Shown here piece after piece: positions 1 to 12,184 of a stretch of 64,000 bases of DNA (position 1 is the stretch's first letter; each line of letters opens with the position of its first letter). Under the pieces are notes generated by a model. That model was not told where the DNA came from. It did not search any database and saw only the letters and a list, made by a program, of their open reading frames with translations. The position numbers were made by a program, and so were the translations under genes. Origin of the DNA: Owenia fusiformis (Eukaryota > Annelida > Polychaeta > Sabellida > Oweniidae); contig CAIIXF020000008.1 of assembly GCA_903813345.2 (NCBI GenBank), positions 12,440,822-12,504,821 on the forward strand, written 5' to 3'.

Positions 1-666
1 AAGAGAAACTCATTTTATGAAAACACACTATGTTCATGTAAAATATAGCATTTGCGTACTATATTTAAACGAATGGTAACGTAGACTAACATCTTAGAAC
101 ATCAGCTCCATGTGTCATTAAATCTGATCAAGAAGACATTTCAATGAAAAAACCAAACCAATCATTACATATTGTGAATAACAATGGTGCTAAATGTACT
201 TGGTATATAGACCCCTCATCCTAGTACTGAATCAGCAAATTTTGGTAACGCTTGTTAAGAAACGGTATAGTCGTCATTAGATAAAACGAGAGCAAATATA
301 TTGTTCAAAGTCTATGCAAAATGTAAACTTCTTATAACAACTTTATCACTCAATTCAACATCTCTAGAAACGTCGCTAAAACAGTACTGTCAACGTGAAC
401 TAGTAAATGTTTACAATAAAACATATTTTCAAATCTTATCTGTCCAAAATCACACATCAGACGTCATTGTCTCTTGATTCAATTTTTGGAGGCAAATAGT
501 TCATCATCAGTTCAGGTAGTCTTTCAGGTAACTTTAACTTTAGCATTCTCCCACTTGGGAATCAAAGCCACTATTTGGCAAAGAACGTTTGCATGTTCTA
601 CCCAGAGTACATGTTCTGGCTACCCAGAGTACATCTGGTGAAGGCCACTAAAAATACCCCCGTCTG
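1..666. other. Intergenic, nothing recognised
   Basis: AT-rich sequence with no open frame, repeat or terminal inverted repeat that I can support. Confidence 0.5.
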
Positions 667-838
667 TTAATCATAAATGATGTTTCGTAGCACGCCATCC
701 ACATTAACTACTTTTCCAATGTACCAAGCACCATCATAGACTGAAGCAGTATAATTTTCAATCATGTACATAACAGCTGCTTCATTATCATAGGGTTCGT
801 CAGGGGTTCATTTTTGCACTTCATGAGGCAAAGCAAGA
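667..838 (-). pseudogene. C-terminal relic of an unidentified protein
   Basis: Read on the minus strand, this stretch gives about 56 sense codons ending at TAA (667-669). The end contains the run ASVYDGAWYIGKVVNVDG, which looks like a folded beta-rich module rather than random translation. One in-frame TGA interrupts it at 808-810, and no start or upstream exon is visible, so it is called a broken fragment. The parent family was not identified. It could be a host-gene exon relic or part of a transposon protein. Confidence 0.35.
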
Positions 839-2187
839 AACAAACGTTTTTAAGGGGCGGGGGTGTGGAATACCCTGGGTATGTGGTACCGCTTAATGTA
901 ATGGTGTAACGAAAACATTTTTGAAAAAATTGATATACCTGGACATGTTATTTTCTGTTGAAAATAAACTATGATGGCATTTGTGCGTTTCCTTGTTTTT
1001 CAGGAAAACATTATCATAATCTTCTTTTGATAAACTTTGTAAAAGGTCCATGGTAACTCAAGTTACTACAGAAACTTTGAGAAAACATTGGAAAATTGAA
1101 AAGACGTCCATTTTGAATGTTTTTCATGAAATTTCAGCATTCCCTGGAGTTAAGATTTACCTCTTAACCGACTCAATAAAAGAAGACACTGTGACGATAC
1201 TTTCCTGAAATTTCTACATGCCTTCATACTTTATTTTGTACAAGAAAATAAAATGAGCAGGTATTGCAATTTTTTTCAAAAAGGTTTCTGTTCCACCATT
1301 TCCTTAACACGCGCCCTTTCTTTCTGTACTTTTCCCCATCTTTTCTCCTTTCCATTCAATATAGGCTTTTTGAATCACTGCTCTTGATTTACCCATTTTC
1401 TGAAAGAATGTTCCCCTATTTGAAACTCTAAATCAAGTCAGAAAACGATTGACAATCGTTATAAGTAACGTTACCGAACATAACGTAATTTATCCAACAT
1501 TTAATATCAAATTTTACCAAATATATTTCAAATTGAAAATTTTGTTCTTGCACCACAAATACCATGTTTCTAATGAATGATGTGCTTCAAAATTATTATC
1601 CAAAAATCATTTAAATGTTCTTTACATATTTTAAACTATTTTGATGCAATTTAGTCGATTGTCAGAGATAATACACAGCTTTGAGTCAACATGGCGCCAT
1701 AGCGCACCAAAACTAACCATGTGACCCATTGTCATTGTGCTTGTAGTTATATAACAAGTCAAATAGGATTGTTTTTCGTAAAAAAAGACTCACGTAGTTT
1801 AAGGTAACGTTATTTAATATTTGTGACATTTTAATGCGAATCAATTATTAATTCACTACTAACTGACACAGTAGGGTCTCATATCAAGTCATCAAAGGCT
1901 GTGGTACAATATATGTGGAAAACGGTGCCTTCGTTCTTTGATTATGTTGAATATCTGGTAACGTAGTTTAAAGTCCTTATCCATACGTTTCAAAAAATAT
2001 CAATTTATATGCCATTGAAATTCTGTATATTTCATGAATATTTTATATGTTTACTATTATTTGATGTTTGTTTGAAGGTAAACGTCACATTGGTATAAGC
2101 TCCATATCAGGTATACATGCAACAGGCAGTTACTTTCACAAATCTGGCGACATTATTATAACGTGAAAAAGAAGAGGTTCTTGTTAG
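839..2187. other. Intergenic, nothing recognised
   Basis: AT-rich, low-complexity sequence. No coding frame, inverted repeat or RNA gene could be supported here. Confidence 0.5.
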
Positions 2188-3107
2188 TACAGGGTGTTAA
2201 AAAAAACGCTACCCAAAGAAATCGCTATATCTTGAAAAATACTGGTTCAATTATGTTCATATTTTCAGGAGATAAAGAAGAGACTGTGTATGAACAGCTC
2301 CTGTAAATGGTTAGCTGAAAAACATGATGCCTTGGACACCTGCTCAAAAGACAGCTATACGAGGAAAATACGAAAAACACAGTCAGGGGTGACAGCAACC
2401 GCAAAAAAATTAAATAACTTCCTAACCATAATGTTTTGGCTCTTAAAATTTGGCTCAAAGCATCTACATTCATTGTATGGTAAATCTGTAGAGTGAATTC
2501 AAAATCACTTCAGGGACTTTACAGTTATGGATGAAATGCTTTCAAATCGCAGTCAAACGCCCTGGTTCAGGGAGACTTAAGAAGCCATTTTGACCATGAC
2601 TGTAAAGTCCCTGGAGTGATTTTGATGAAACTCCACAAATTCACTACACATTGAATGAGGATAATTTGTGCCAAATCTGAAGTGCCAAAACACCATGGTA
2701 AGAAAGTTATTTGGTTTTATTGCTGTGGTAGTCACCTCTGACTGCGTTTTCATATTTTCCTAGTACAACTGTCATTTGAGCAGGTGTCCAAGGCATCATG
2801 TTTTATAACTTACTGACAACAGAAGCTATACATACACAGTCTCTTCTTTCTTTTCCTGAAAAAATGAACATTATTGAATTAATATTTTCCAAGATATAGT
2901 GATTTTCCATTCACGTTTTTCATATTTTGCTAGTACAACTGTCTTTTGAGAAAGTGTCCAAGATATCATGTTTTACAACTAACTAACAACAGGGGCTATA
3001 CATACACAGTCTCTTCTTTCTTTCCTGAAAATATGAACATAATTGGATTAGTATTTTCCAAGATATTGCGATTTCTTTGGGTTGCGTTTTTTTTTGAACA
3101 CCCTGTA
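2188..3107. mobile_element. TA-flanked palindromic DNA element (MITE-like)
   Basis: The left end reads TACAGGGTGT and the right end ACACCCTGTA. About 100-200 bp inside each end match as inverted copies, including the blocks AACGCTACCCAAAGAAATCG (left) and its near complement at 3070-3090. A third copy of the same arm lies at about 2750-2890, in the same orientation as the right arm, so the interior is partly duplicated. TA at both outer borders fits the target duplication of Tc1/mariner-type elements. There is no transposase frame; short frames inside are shadows of the repeat. It is presumably a non-autonomous element moved in trans. Confidence 0.75.
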
Positions 3108-3956
3108 TTTGGATTTGAAACTTTGCATGAATATTTCTTACACACCATTGTTACGCATGAAAATATATAATATGGATTGTGATAAATAAACTTAGTCTGT
3201 TTTCTTCCATATAACTAAAAATGCTTCTTGGTGACAATAACGTAATTTAAGAATTTCTGACTTTAACTGATTGTGACAACACATATGTGGACAAATGGAG
3301 CCAAACTTTTAGTGACAATATTAGGCACTGAACCATTCTATACAACCATAATGATTAAAACTACAGGCACAGTGTTATTTAAGAGAAAATACACGGCGAC
3401 AGAAAAATTGTGATTGGGGCATTACTATCTGGAATGACTGTATATTCCCATCATAATTCAATCATGAAGTGCAGAGGCATAGATTCCAAACCAGGAAGTA
3501 TTTTTGTGTCTATCAAAATCCATTTGCAACCTACGCACCCCTACATCTTATCCAAATATGTTATTAAATAATGAAATATAATAGTATAGTCTTTGGTTTT
3601 ACAAACTTGTATGATATTTGATAAATGTAAAGTTGTTTTTGGAGCATTTTTCTACAGCCATTTTTAGGGAAAAAATGATGAAAAAATGTTCAATTCTTTT
3701 AATTTGAAGTATGACCTGTACTTTTGGTATTTTTGTGATAATCAATAGAAACCAGTGGCCTCTATTGGGATATGCTGATATCCTCATGTTAAGTCAATGA
3801 TGCACAGCCACATGTAAGTCAATACAACCTTACTGAACTAAATGACCCCTATATCTCAGCCTACGTGTGCCCGAGCACTTTCATATTTTCCAAAGAATTA
3901 TATGACATTCTGTTCTTCATGTTACACCTAAGAATGATTCATTTTGACCATGGGGG
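3108..3956. other. Intergenic, nothing recognised
   Basis: AT-rich sequence. I see no gene, repeat boundary or RNA signature. Confidence 0.5.
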
Positions 3957-4477
3957 TATATGCCAATTATCGCACCTCTTCCTTTACTTTCTAAATTGGA
4001 TAGAATTCAGTATAGAGCAGCATTAATTGTGAGTGGATGTATCCAAGGGACAATTGCAATCAAAGTCACCTCATACTTAGGGTGGAGGTCTCTATGGGTC
4101 AGAAGGGAAGAAAAGAAATCATTATTTATATATGATGTTATTAATAACAACAAAATGCCTTCCTATCTACACCAGGCTTTTTCTATATATAGAAATAATA
4201 ATGTATTGCGTAATGAAAATCGTTTGCGCATAGTCAGAACCTTTAGAGTACCCCCTCATTGTAAGGCTAAAATCAGGAAAGGTACAGCCATATCATGTAT
4301 AACCATATGGGAGATTTGCCTGGTGATCTGAAAGCTATCCAATCTAGAAATCGTTTTAAATTTAACTTGAGGAAACATATTCAGAATTCCAAAATAATGC
4401 TGCCTACATCAAAATTACATCTTGATAGGAAGAAAGAATTTGTTTTGAATAAGATTCGATGTGATTATATTTTTTAG
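3957..4477 (+). mobile_element. Truncated LINE, 3' end of reverse transcriptase ORF
   Basis: The translation contains LDRIQYRAALIVSGC, SYLGWRSLWVRREEKK and LRKHI, the hallmarks of the region downstream of the reverse transcriptase domain in animal LINE ORF2 proteins. The frame shifts near 4295-4330: the first frame ends at 4331 and the C-terminal part continues in another frame to the stop at 4477. Endonuclease and catalytic reverse transcriptase parts are absent, so it is a 5'-truncated dead copy. The clade (CR1, L2 or RTE type) cannot be settled by eye. Confidence 0.75.
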
Positions 4478-5149
4478 ACAACACCCTTTTACTCATTTTT
4501 TTCTAACGGTTGATCGAGGAGAATTAGTTTGAAAATAGTTTAAAGCTTCAAGTGAATGTAGACAGCTTTTTGAATTTAGCGGTACTTGTTTGAAACTGAG
4601 GCAGAATTTGTTTGTCAGTGACGTATTATTTAGCTTGCCTATTATTGGTTCTGGTATGGCCAACGTGTTTTTGATCACTTCGGCTTTATCTGCGGACCTA
4701 CACACAGTTCACTAAATTTGCCAGATAAGATGATTAAGTTTTCTCAAGAATAGTTTAAACGTAGTTCAATCATACCATTTTAATAGATTTTTAAGTTAGA
4801 TTAGTAAGTTAGTTTCAGTCAGATTTTCTAACTTTTGTAAAGCACTAGTTTTATAATGTTTCTTTACAGTTTATGAACTCTGAAGCCTACATCAAGTCAG
4901 TTTCAGCTTAGGATGTAGGTAGACCTCCTATTTGTTTTCAAAGAAGAAACATTTAGGTACTTCTTCACACTCTGTGAGAGGGGTCTCCGAGAAACTGGCA
5001 CGAGTTCAAGGTTATAATACAATATCATGTTAACAGTTAGTCAGGTTTAGAGAACTCATTTAAATCTACATATTAGACATGGTTCCATATTGTACGTAAG
5101 CTAGAGAGTTTCCGGCATACGTATTGTGTCATTTTTTTTATTTCTTTAT
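4478..5149. other. Non-coding flank between two LINE fragments
   Basis: This probably includes the 3' untranslated part of the preceding LINE copy. No poly-A tail or target duplication was recognised, and no other feature is visible. Confidence 0.4.
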
Positions 5150-6190
5150 TTCAAATTGATTCAATGACATAATGATAAAGATTTTAACAGTAGACACATG
5201 TTTATGTGTATATACTGAGTTTACAATTAAAGATGTATGAATATAAAATATTACTTTTAATTTATAAGAAAGAGAGTATGAGCAACTTATTGGGAGCAGG
5301 AGCAATGGGGACACCTAACTGATACTAGAGATATTGTATAATGTGTATCATAATGACATCTACTGAGGATATTAATATGATGAGTTAACATATAAGGAAG
5401 AATAAAGATCAATGTTTACTATGCCCTTAATAATGATTATAAGGAAATTTACTGATCAGGAAGTTTTTTAGTCTTGATTTAAAAATAATCAGGGAAGGGC
5501 TATTTTTTAGATACAAAGGTAGATTATTCCATATTATTTGTCCTTGGGTTTTTATTGAAAACAATCCTATATTCGTTTTAAACTTTTGTGCATGTAGCTC
5601 TTTGTTTTGTCTTGTAAAATAATTATGAATTCGGTCATTGTGATAATAATAGTCACCGAAGAGCTGTTGGTAAATTGTGAGGTTGTTATACCATTTATAC
5701 ACAAATTGACCAATGTTATACTCGAAGATGCTTGCAATTGGCAAAACTTTAAATTGTTTAAATAAAGGAGATGAATGTTCTCTCCTGTTTTTCATAGCCA
5801 ATAATCTCAAAAATGATTTTTGAAGTTTTGACAGTTTGTCCAGAGCAGTTGTATAGTTGCTACCCCAAACTATAGTACAATAATTAAGATGAAAATAAAT
5901 TAATGAGTTATAAATTGCAAGCATACTTGGAATATTTAGGAGATGTCTGCATTTATACAAAATAACAATTGTACAAGAGATTTTAGTTTCAGGATGCTTT
6001 ATGTGTTCTTTCCAGTCAAGATGTTCATCTTCGGTTATTCCAAGGAAATTTATTGATTTGACTCGCTCGATAAGGATATTGTTTATTTTCACCTTTAGAT
6101 TTTTATGAATTCGTTTCTTCTTTTTTGTGAAAAGCCTACTATATATTTGGTTTTGGAATAATTTAGAGAAAGTTTATTTGGTCATGTCAT
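5150..6190 (-). mobile_element. Truncated LINE, C-terminal ORF2 part
   Basis: A 221-codon frame at 5427-6092 carries INFLGI, SLIYFHLNYCTIVWGSNY, LSKLQKSFLRLL and IWNNLPLYLKNS, the standard order after the catalytic loop of CR1/L2/jockey-type reverse transcriptases. Codons in another frame extend it upstream to about 6180, resembling the LSxxKTKYMLF stretch. The plus-strand T-rich stretch near 5140-5160 would be the A-rich 3' tail. Catalytic and endonuclease parts are missing, so this is a 5'-truncated copy opposite in orientation to the one at 3957-4477. Confidence 0.8.
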
Positions 6191-6378
6191 CAATTATATT
6201 AGTTCGTATGTAATGATTAATTGTTGACTCTCAGGTCAGGACAATTGCAAGATGCATTTGGTCGAGAATCTCTGATAGAGATTAGTTAAGAGTGTTGTGT
6301 TTTGTGATGTATAGTTTTTCTGTAATCTTGCAATAAACGGGTCGCGCACAAGCCATCCAATTGTGATACAAGTGTTAT

Positions 6379-6657
6379 GTAAGGTCTGGTAAATGGAGTT
6401 GCATTGCTTTAAATAATTTTAGTAACATTGATATTCCAAAATGTAATTGTGGCTTCAGATCTCAATGTACAATACACCTGTTATTACACTGCCCTTTATT
6501 CATTCAACAACGTAACTTATTTTTGGAGGAACTTGGGGAACTGCCTTCTTTTGATGTAACTTTATTTGGTCAACTCAGACAGCAAGATAAGGTGAATTTA
6601 ATTTTGTATGGCGAATCATCTTTATCATGTCTGACAAATCAGACAATTGTTGAATGA
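6379..6657 (+). mobile_element. LINE C-terminal Cys/His motif fragment
   Basis: One frame ending in TGA at 6655-6657 reads KCNCGFRSQCTIHLLLHCPL followed by FIQQRNLFLEEL. The spacing CxCG-(n)-H-LLHCPLF-QR is the C-terminal zinc-binding tail of several LINE families. An AATAAAAATC near 6850 may belong to its 3' end. No upstream reverse transcriptase remains attached; the neighbouring LINE fragment is on the other strand. Confidence 0.5.
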
Positions 6658-7400
6658 AATGACTGCAGGTCTTCTCCAGTCAATTGTTTTGACTCTGAAT
6701 GAGTAGTATTTCTGCTCTGCATGTCTAAGTTGACCTAAGTTTTCTTTGCAACTTGTATTTTTAATTATGTTAGTATTTAATTAACAGGGCCAATAATGCA
6801 TTGCCTCGGCCCTAGTTGTGTATTTTAATAGGAATTGACTAATATGATAATAAAAATCTTTAAACTTAAAATATGTCAAATTATGAAACATGCAATTCCC
6901 ACGCTTTTAGATGATTTTTGAAGATTCCAAATTAAAAGATTTTTTTTAAATTGCTATTTCATTTTGTAATAGAGGAGTGTTCATAATGACCTCTTGAAAA
7001 CGCCTATTTGTTCTTTCTTTGAATTGAAAACATAAATAATCTGTACTTAATAACTTTGAAAACATTCCATTCCCTATCAATGTCCGCTGTTTTTTATTAT
7101 TAATGACGAGAATCATGAACGTTTTGAGAAATGAAAATTTTTTAGATGAATTTGTTAATCATTATAAACTTTAATTTGTTTTTGAGAAATTAACATTTTA
7201 TTATTTTATTAAAGCACAGCGAAAAACAGTATGGTATCCGGGTTGAATACTAATTGTATTTTCAACGGTTTCGCATTGAATTCGTGAGAAAATTATTCTT
7301 GAAGAATTCGGAATTATGAATTATTAATTATTACCACTGCACGTGTATTATATAATGGTTCATTTTCCCGGGGATTTAGTATTTATAAGGGAGTTGGACA
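6658..7400. other. AT-rich spacer
   Basis: This holds the putative 3' tail of the preceding LINE fragment and then unremarkable AT-rich sequence. Nothing else is supported. Confidence 0.4.
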
Positions 7401-7747
7401 AGGAAGAGTGACTAGAGTTCGATTAATTTTTTGATCTATATTGACGCACTCATAACTGAGCTTAAGGAAGCGCATTCAGGTCTTAAGATAGGTTCGTATG
7501 ATATTCCGTGTATTTTGGTGGCAGACGATACTACCCTTCTAGCTTCCTCTGCGCACTTGCAAGTTCTGTTAGACATTGTATTTCGCTACAGTTCAAAATG
7601 GCGTATGGTTTACCACGCTGGTGATAACACTAAAAGCGCAATTTTGACATTTAATGAAACGAAGCAACCGTTTTATCAAAGCAGAGGTAGTCAGTGGCTA
7701 CTAGGGACTGATATCACTGGTGATCCACTCGATTACGCTGGTTACCG

Positions 7748-8196
7748 AAACAGTTCGTTTTGGTAACAAAATGTCGGAACGTCGAAGGTACGATTTTTCT
7801 TATTTCCTCATTTCACGCGTTGTAGGTAGAATCCCAACGACATTTATTTTCACAAACGTGTATCAGTATCATATGTTTTAGAAAATTCACAAGTCTGCGA
7901 AAAAATAGCTCAGAAGACAACAGAATCGTCGATTTAATTCCTCACTTAAGTTACATAAACGGTATTGGCTAAAAGTTTCGAAAAACCGTTTCTGTAACTT
8001 AAGTGACGAATTAAATCGACGATTCTGTTGTCTTGTGAACTATGTGTTCGCAAATATGTACATTTTCCTAAACATATGATACTGTTATAGGTTTGTGATA
8101 AAAATGTCATGGGAATTCTGCCTACAACGTGTGAAATAAGGAAAAAAGAAAAATCGTACCTTCGATGTTCCGACATTTTGTTACCAAAACGAACCG
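7748..8196. repeat. Foldback palindrome inserted in LINE
   Basis: The arms are about 200 bp each. The left outer end TTCGTTTTGGTAACAAAATG is complementary to the right outer end CATTTTGTTACCAAAACGAA, and the inner ends AAGACAACAGAATCGTCGAT and ATCGACGATTCTGTTGTCTT also pair. The short loop lies near 7960-7985. It has no coding capacity. It splits the LINE between its catalytic loop and downstream region, so it arrived after the LINE. Confidence 0.75.
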
Positions 8197-8264
8197 TTTC
8201 GTTGAGGTATGCAAGAGGGTTTCTGCAACACTCCGTGCAATATCACAGTCGATGCTCATGACGT
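8196..8264 (-). repeat. Inverted copy of a LINE segment
   Basis: Read on the minus strand this stretch is almost the same as plus-strand 8752-8812 of the same LINE (both contain GACGTCATGAGCATCGACTG in that sense). It sits immediately beside the foldback's right arm, so insertion of the foldback was coupled to an inverted local duplication, or a second LINE copy was captured. Confidence 0.65.
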
Positions 8265-9479
8265 CTTTACCTGAAACTCAAAGCACAAGCTATGTAGGTA
8301 ACCTTATCACGACTAACTTTGAAACTGGAAATCTGGTTAACAACTCAAAAAAGAAAATGTATTCAAAGTTTTATTCCATCAAAAACACCAAGTACGTTTA
8401 CATAAATTTGGCGCTAATCCACTTGTGTTCATTAGACTATGGTTTTCTATTATATTACCCACTGCATTATATGGTTGTGAGTTATGGTACAACTTGTCAC
8501 CGCATGATGAAGATATACTGAACACTGCTCAAAAACATATATTCAAAGTAGTTCAAGGTTTTGAAGCGAGAACGGCATCAGACGTTGTTCTGGCCACTCT
8601 TGGTGCAATATCTGTATCGAGCTTCATTGAGAAATTGAAATTAAACTTTTTTTCAAGATTATGTCGACGCACTCATGAAGTTAAAAAATAGATAAGATTC
8701 TCGTCCCTACTCACAAACACGGGAAACAATCACTTTGGTTTTGCTAAAGACGTCATGAGCATCGACTGTGATATTGCACGGAGTGTTGCAGAAACCCTCT
8801 TGCATACCTCAATTATGAAAACAGTTTTGTTTAAAAAAGCATCGCATTTCCAAATTTTCAACAGAGAGGAAAATAAGTGGCTTTCAAGAATGGAAGCCAA
8901 TGATAATCTGCATTTTTTAGGAACATTCATTGTAAACTGGAACCAAGCTTCGCCTGGGTCGTTGGAAGACGATATCCATCATATCTATGGTAATTAGCCA
9001 ACCTGGTGCAGCTTTCTGCAATGCCTTCATATAAGATATTCACTTGTAAGAAATGCAACTCATCGTATAATATTTCATTTTCTGCAATTGCAATCAATTT
9101 TTGTCTGATAGAGACGCATTTTTTGAGCGACTCATTGATATCTTACCGGTTCATGATAGTGTTACGCTTTTCAACTTTGATGATGATGTTTTCTTTCAGA
9201 CTGTTCTGGGTAGCAGAATAGATTTTGATGTAGCCAATGACACCATTTATGAAATGTTCGTTATCGAATGTGCAAATACATTTTACAATATCAATATATT
9301 TTTCAAATAGGCACGCTTGAATTGTAATGTTAAAATGTATTTAGAGTCATTTAACTTGTAAATATGTAAATATTGATAACCCCTTTACTCTTCTGTAATA
9401 TATATGTTTGTAATGGGATATGCATGTATCAATTGTTTGCTCTCCAATAAAACGGAAAAAATAAAGAAACATAAACATA

Positions 9480-9730
9480 TAAACATATATCTTCGTATTT
9501 TACCGTGATTCGTACCATAAATATCCGGTTATATCATGCAAGTTTATATGTTCAGGATACTCTTCGTATACATTCAAATGTCTTAGTATATGTTCAGAAT
9601 ATGTCACGTACAAATTCCAATTTTTCGTATATATTCAGAATACTCCACGTATTCGTGGACGTTTTATTTGGGATTTGACAGGATACGTTCAGGATTCTAG
9701 AGTAGTATCAGTTTCGGGATATTTTCGTAT
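9480..9730. repeat. Degenerate short-period repeat
   Basis: Variants of TTCGTATATATTCAGAATAC recur irregularly (for example near 9557, 9590, 9627 and 9680). Spacing is uneven and copies are diverged, so this is a low-confidence decayed satellite or transposon tail. Confidence 0.35.
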
Positions 9731-11694
9731 ATTTTATCAGGTTACTTTTTTAAATAATTGAGATATTCTATATATATGATAGTGTACTTCAAAACAAAAT
9801 CTTGTTCTGGTTTAAATGTTCGCATTTATTTATTTTTCATAACAATATTAGCTCAATTAGCGAACTCTTACATTAAAGCCTACTTTTAACCTATAATATT
9901 TTGGCCCTAAAATATGTAAACAATGAGAATACAGATAATTGTATAACATAATTTAAAACATTATTTACTGCATATAAAGTAAACATATTAAACAATAAAA
10001 AGTTATGTATTTATATTCAAGTACTGACAATCACATGGGCTCCAAGTCGAAGGTTTCAATTTTACTCCCAACCATTTACACCTTTTGTTTATGTTTACTT
10101 TATACTGTACTGTATACAATTATTAGGCTATTTGTTCCATTGCATATTTTGAGCAGTGTTTACGTACATTTAATAACACGTCTGCATGCATTCACTGTTT
10201 AAATATAATATAACAAAATAACAATTCAAACCTAACTATTTTTCGATGACTACATGCATGTTTGTATGAAGATCAAATCGCGTGACAAACATAAGTTTTC
10301 GTATTTACTTTAAGTCCATGGCATGACTTCCGAATATGAAGGATCCGTAGCACATATATAGCGCAGCAACATTTGAAGCGATATTTATAGAGGTGCATAT
10401 GTCTTGATTCTTTTAAAATACCATTTGCTGAAAAAACTTCCGGCTTTCGGGTCGAAAAAATGTCTTTCATCACAAGGGGTCATAAAACGTAAATATTTTG
10501 ATTCTAACTTTTATCCATTTTATAAGACATAGACCGTTATTCTAAGCATGCGATCGAACAAAAAATAGATTATCATAATGTAAAAATATACTATAATTTT
10601 ACTGTAGATGTCGGTGTTTAATTAGTGTAATTACGCAAGCGTGTTTTTCAGATTTTGTTTGATTTTTCAAATATGAGCCAAGCAGATTCAGCAAAATTGT
10701 GTGGAATATCTAGGTAATTTATGATTGGGAAACATATTAGTTTTCTTACCATTTAAAACATTTTATTACCAGAATTTTTCCATAAAATCGCAAGGGGTCA
10801 AACAACAAATTATTGTTCATGTTTTATAAAACATAATACAATAACAAATAGGTAAGATTTATATCTAATGTAATGTTACGGAGGTATTGGAATGTCCATA
10901 TATTCCAAGGGCACGTCTAATAATCAATTAGAGTCATATGCAATCGAACGCCTTACAATTCTTCCTCGACGTTACTGCTGGCTATCATCAAGTTTTCTGA
11001 TGTTTGTTTCTTCTTTGACCTTACTGCTGGATATAATCACATTTTAGGAAGATAATGATAACGATTTTTCTCAATTATTCATGAATTCGACCAAGTATTG
11101 ATGGTTCTTTTATAAGCAACTGAGCTATATCTAACTACGAGAAATAGAATTTTAGCTGTAGTCCCAATTAGTCAAGGAAGAGCAATAGGCCCTCCTTTAT
11201 TGATAATGTTCACCGCGGAATAAAAGTCCATATCTCAAAACGTATTGAGACCCATAATGTGAAAAGCTAGCATAATTTAAGCATTTGTCATTCTAATATA
11301 AAAGTGATTCATTTGTAGCATTTATCTTATTATTACCTTAAACCTGAGAAACAATACAAAACGTCGATACACTGATTACATAATCTTTTGGTACTGATAA
11401 GAAAAATAACCTCAAGCTTATAGCTTAGAAACCTAAATCATATATTTAAAATCATTTTGTATTATTTTCTGTTGCATTGTGCACTCCAAATTGTGAAATA
11501 ATTCAGCCTAAAACCCGGAAGTATATTAAACGGTTATAATAAAAATTATTAAGGAACATATGCAGGTATGTTAAAGTTAAGTCAAATATCGCTGCGCTAT
11601 AGTGTGCTACCAGTTCCTTTATTAGACGTCCTAGGGATTTCATACCATGGACTAATATGTCTGTAGAGTGTTTGAAATTATGTGACGAATAGAT
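9731..11694. other. Intergenic, nothing recognised
   Basis: AT-rich sequence up to the Ty3 element. Small open frames have no recognisable content and no splice context. Confidence 0.5.
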
Positions 11695-11699
11695 ATATA
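11695..11699. repeat. Target site duplication, left
   Basis: The pentamer ATATA abuts the left border and is repeated directly at 25089-25093 against the right border. Five-base duplications are usual for Ty3/gypsy integration. The match requires the base A at 11700 to belong to the element, which is consistent with the one-base spacer before the primer site at 22136. Confidence 0.65.
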
Positions 11700-12184
11700 A
11701 TGTAACAGTTTGGCCTATTTTTGTGGATATACGTGGTAGCGTGGCTTATAATAGGCCCACTGTTTAGTAAACGGTGTTTACTTGGTGAGTTACACGGCAC
11801 ACGTTAAATGTGCGATTGTCCCTAAAGAATTAAACAGACATATACAATTAAATATAAATATAAAACAGTATATTGTGGCGTTTATAAGCCCAAATAAAGA
11901 TGTACATTAAATGTCAAGTATGAAGGTTAAAATGCTACGATATTATTATCTCTCTCAAAACTCACAACTCAAAAATCCATATAAGCTAATATTTATCACT
12001 AATAAAGCAATATCTAGAGTCCGTATAAGCTAATAGTAATCACTAAGAACACAATATCCAAAGTCCATATAAACTAAAGTAGATGATCACTATATACCAC
12101 TGTTGTATCTCCAATATTAAAAGTTCATATATGTTGTAATACTTGTACGTCTTGTATTGTACTTGTAACTTGAACCTGAAATAG

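Larger units (their letters stand above)
7401..9470 (+). mobile_element. Degenerate LINE, reverse transcriptase to 3' end
   Basis: Frame pieces in order: 7431-7766 with IPCILVADDTTLL (the catalytic Asp-Asp loop); 8425-8691 with ILPTALYGCELWYNLSPHDE and a downstream KLNFFSRLCR; about 8755-8997 with FKKASHFQIFNREENKWLSR; and 9101-9310 with DAFFERLIDILPVHDSVTLF, ending in TAG. The copy ends in AATAAA-rich sequence near 9445-9470. Stops and frame changes show it is dead. Between the first and second pieces lies a foldback insertion (7748-8196) followed by an inverted copy of a LINE segment (8196-8264). The 5' half is missing. Confidence 0.75.

Noticed and set aside
7946-8176. Minus-strand frame across the foldback
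   Set aside because: It mirrors the opposite arm of the palindrome and has no independent support.
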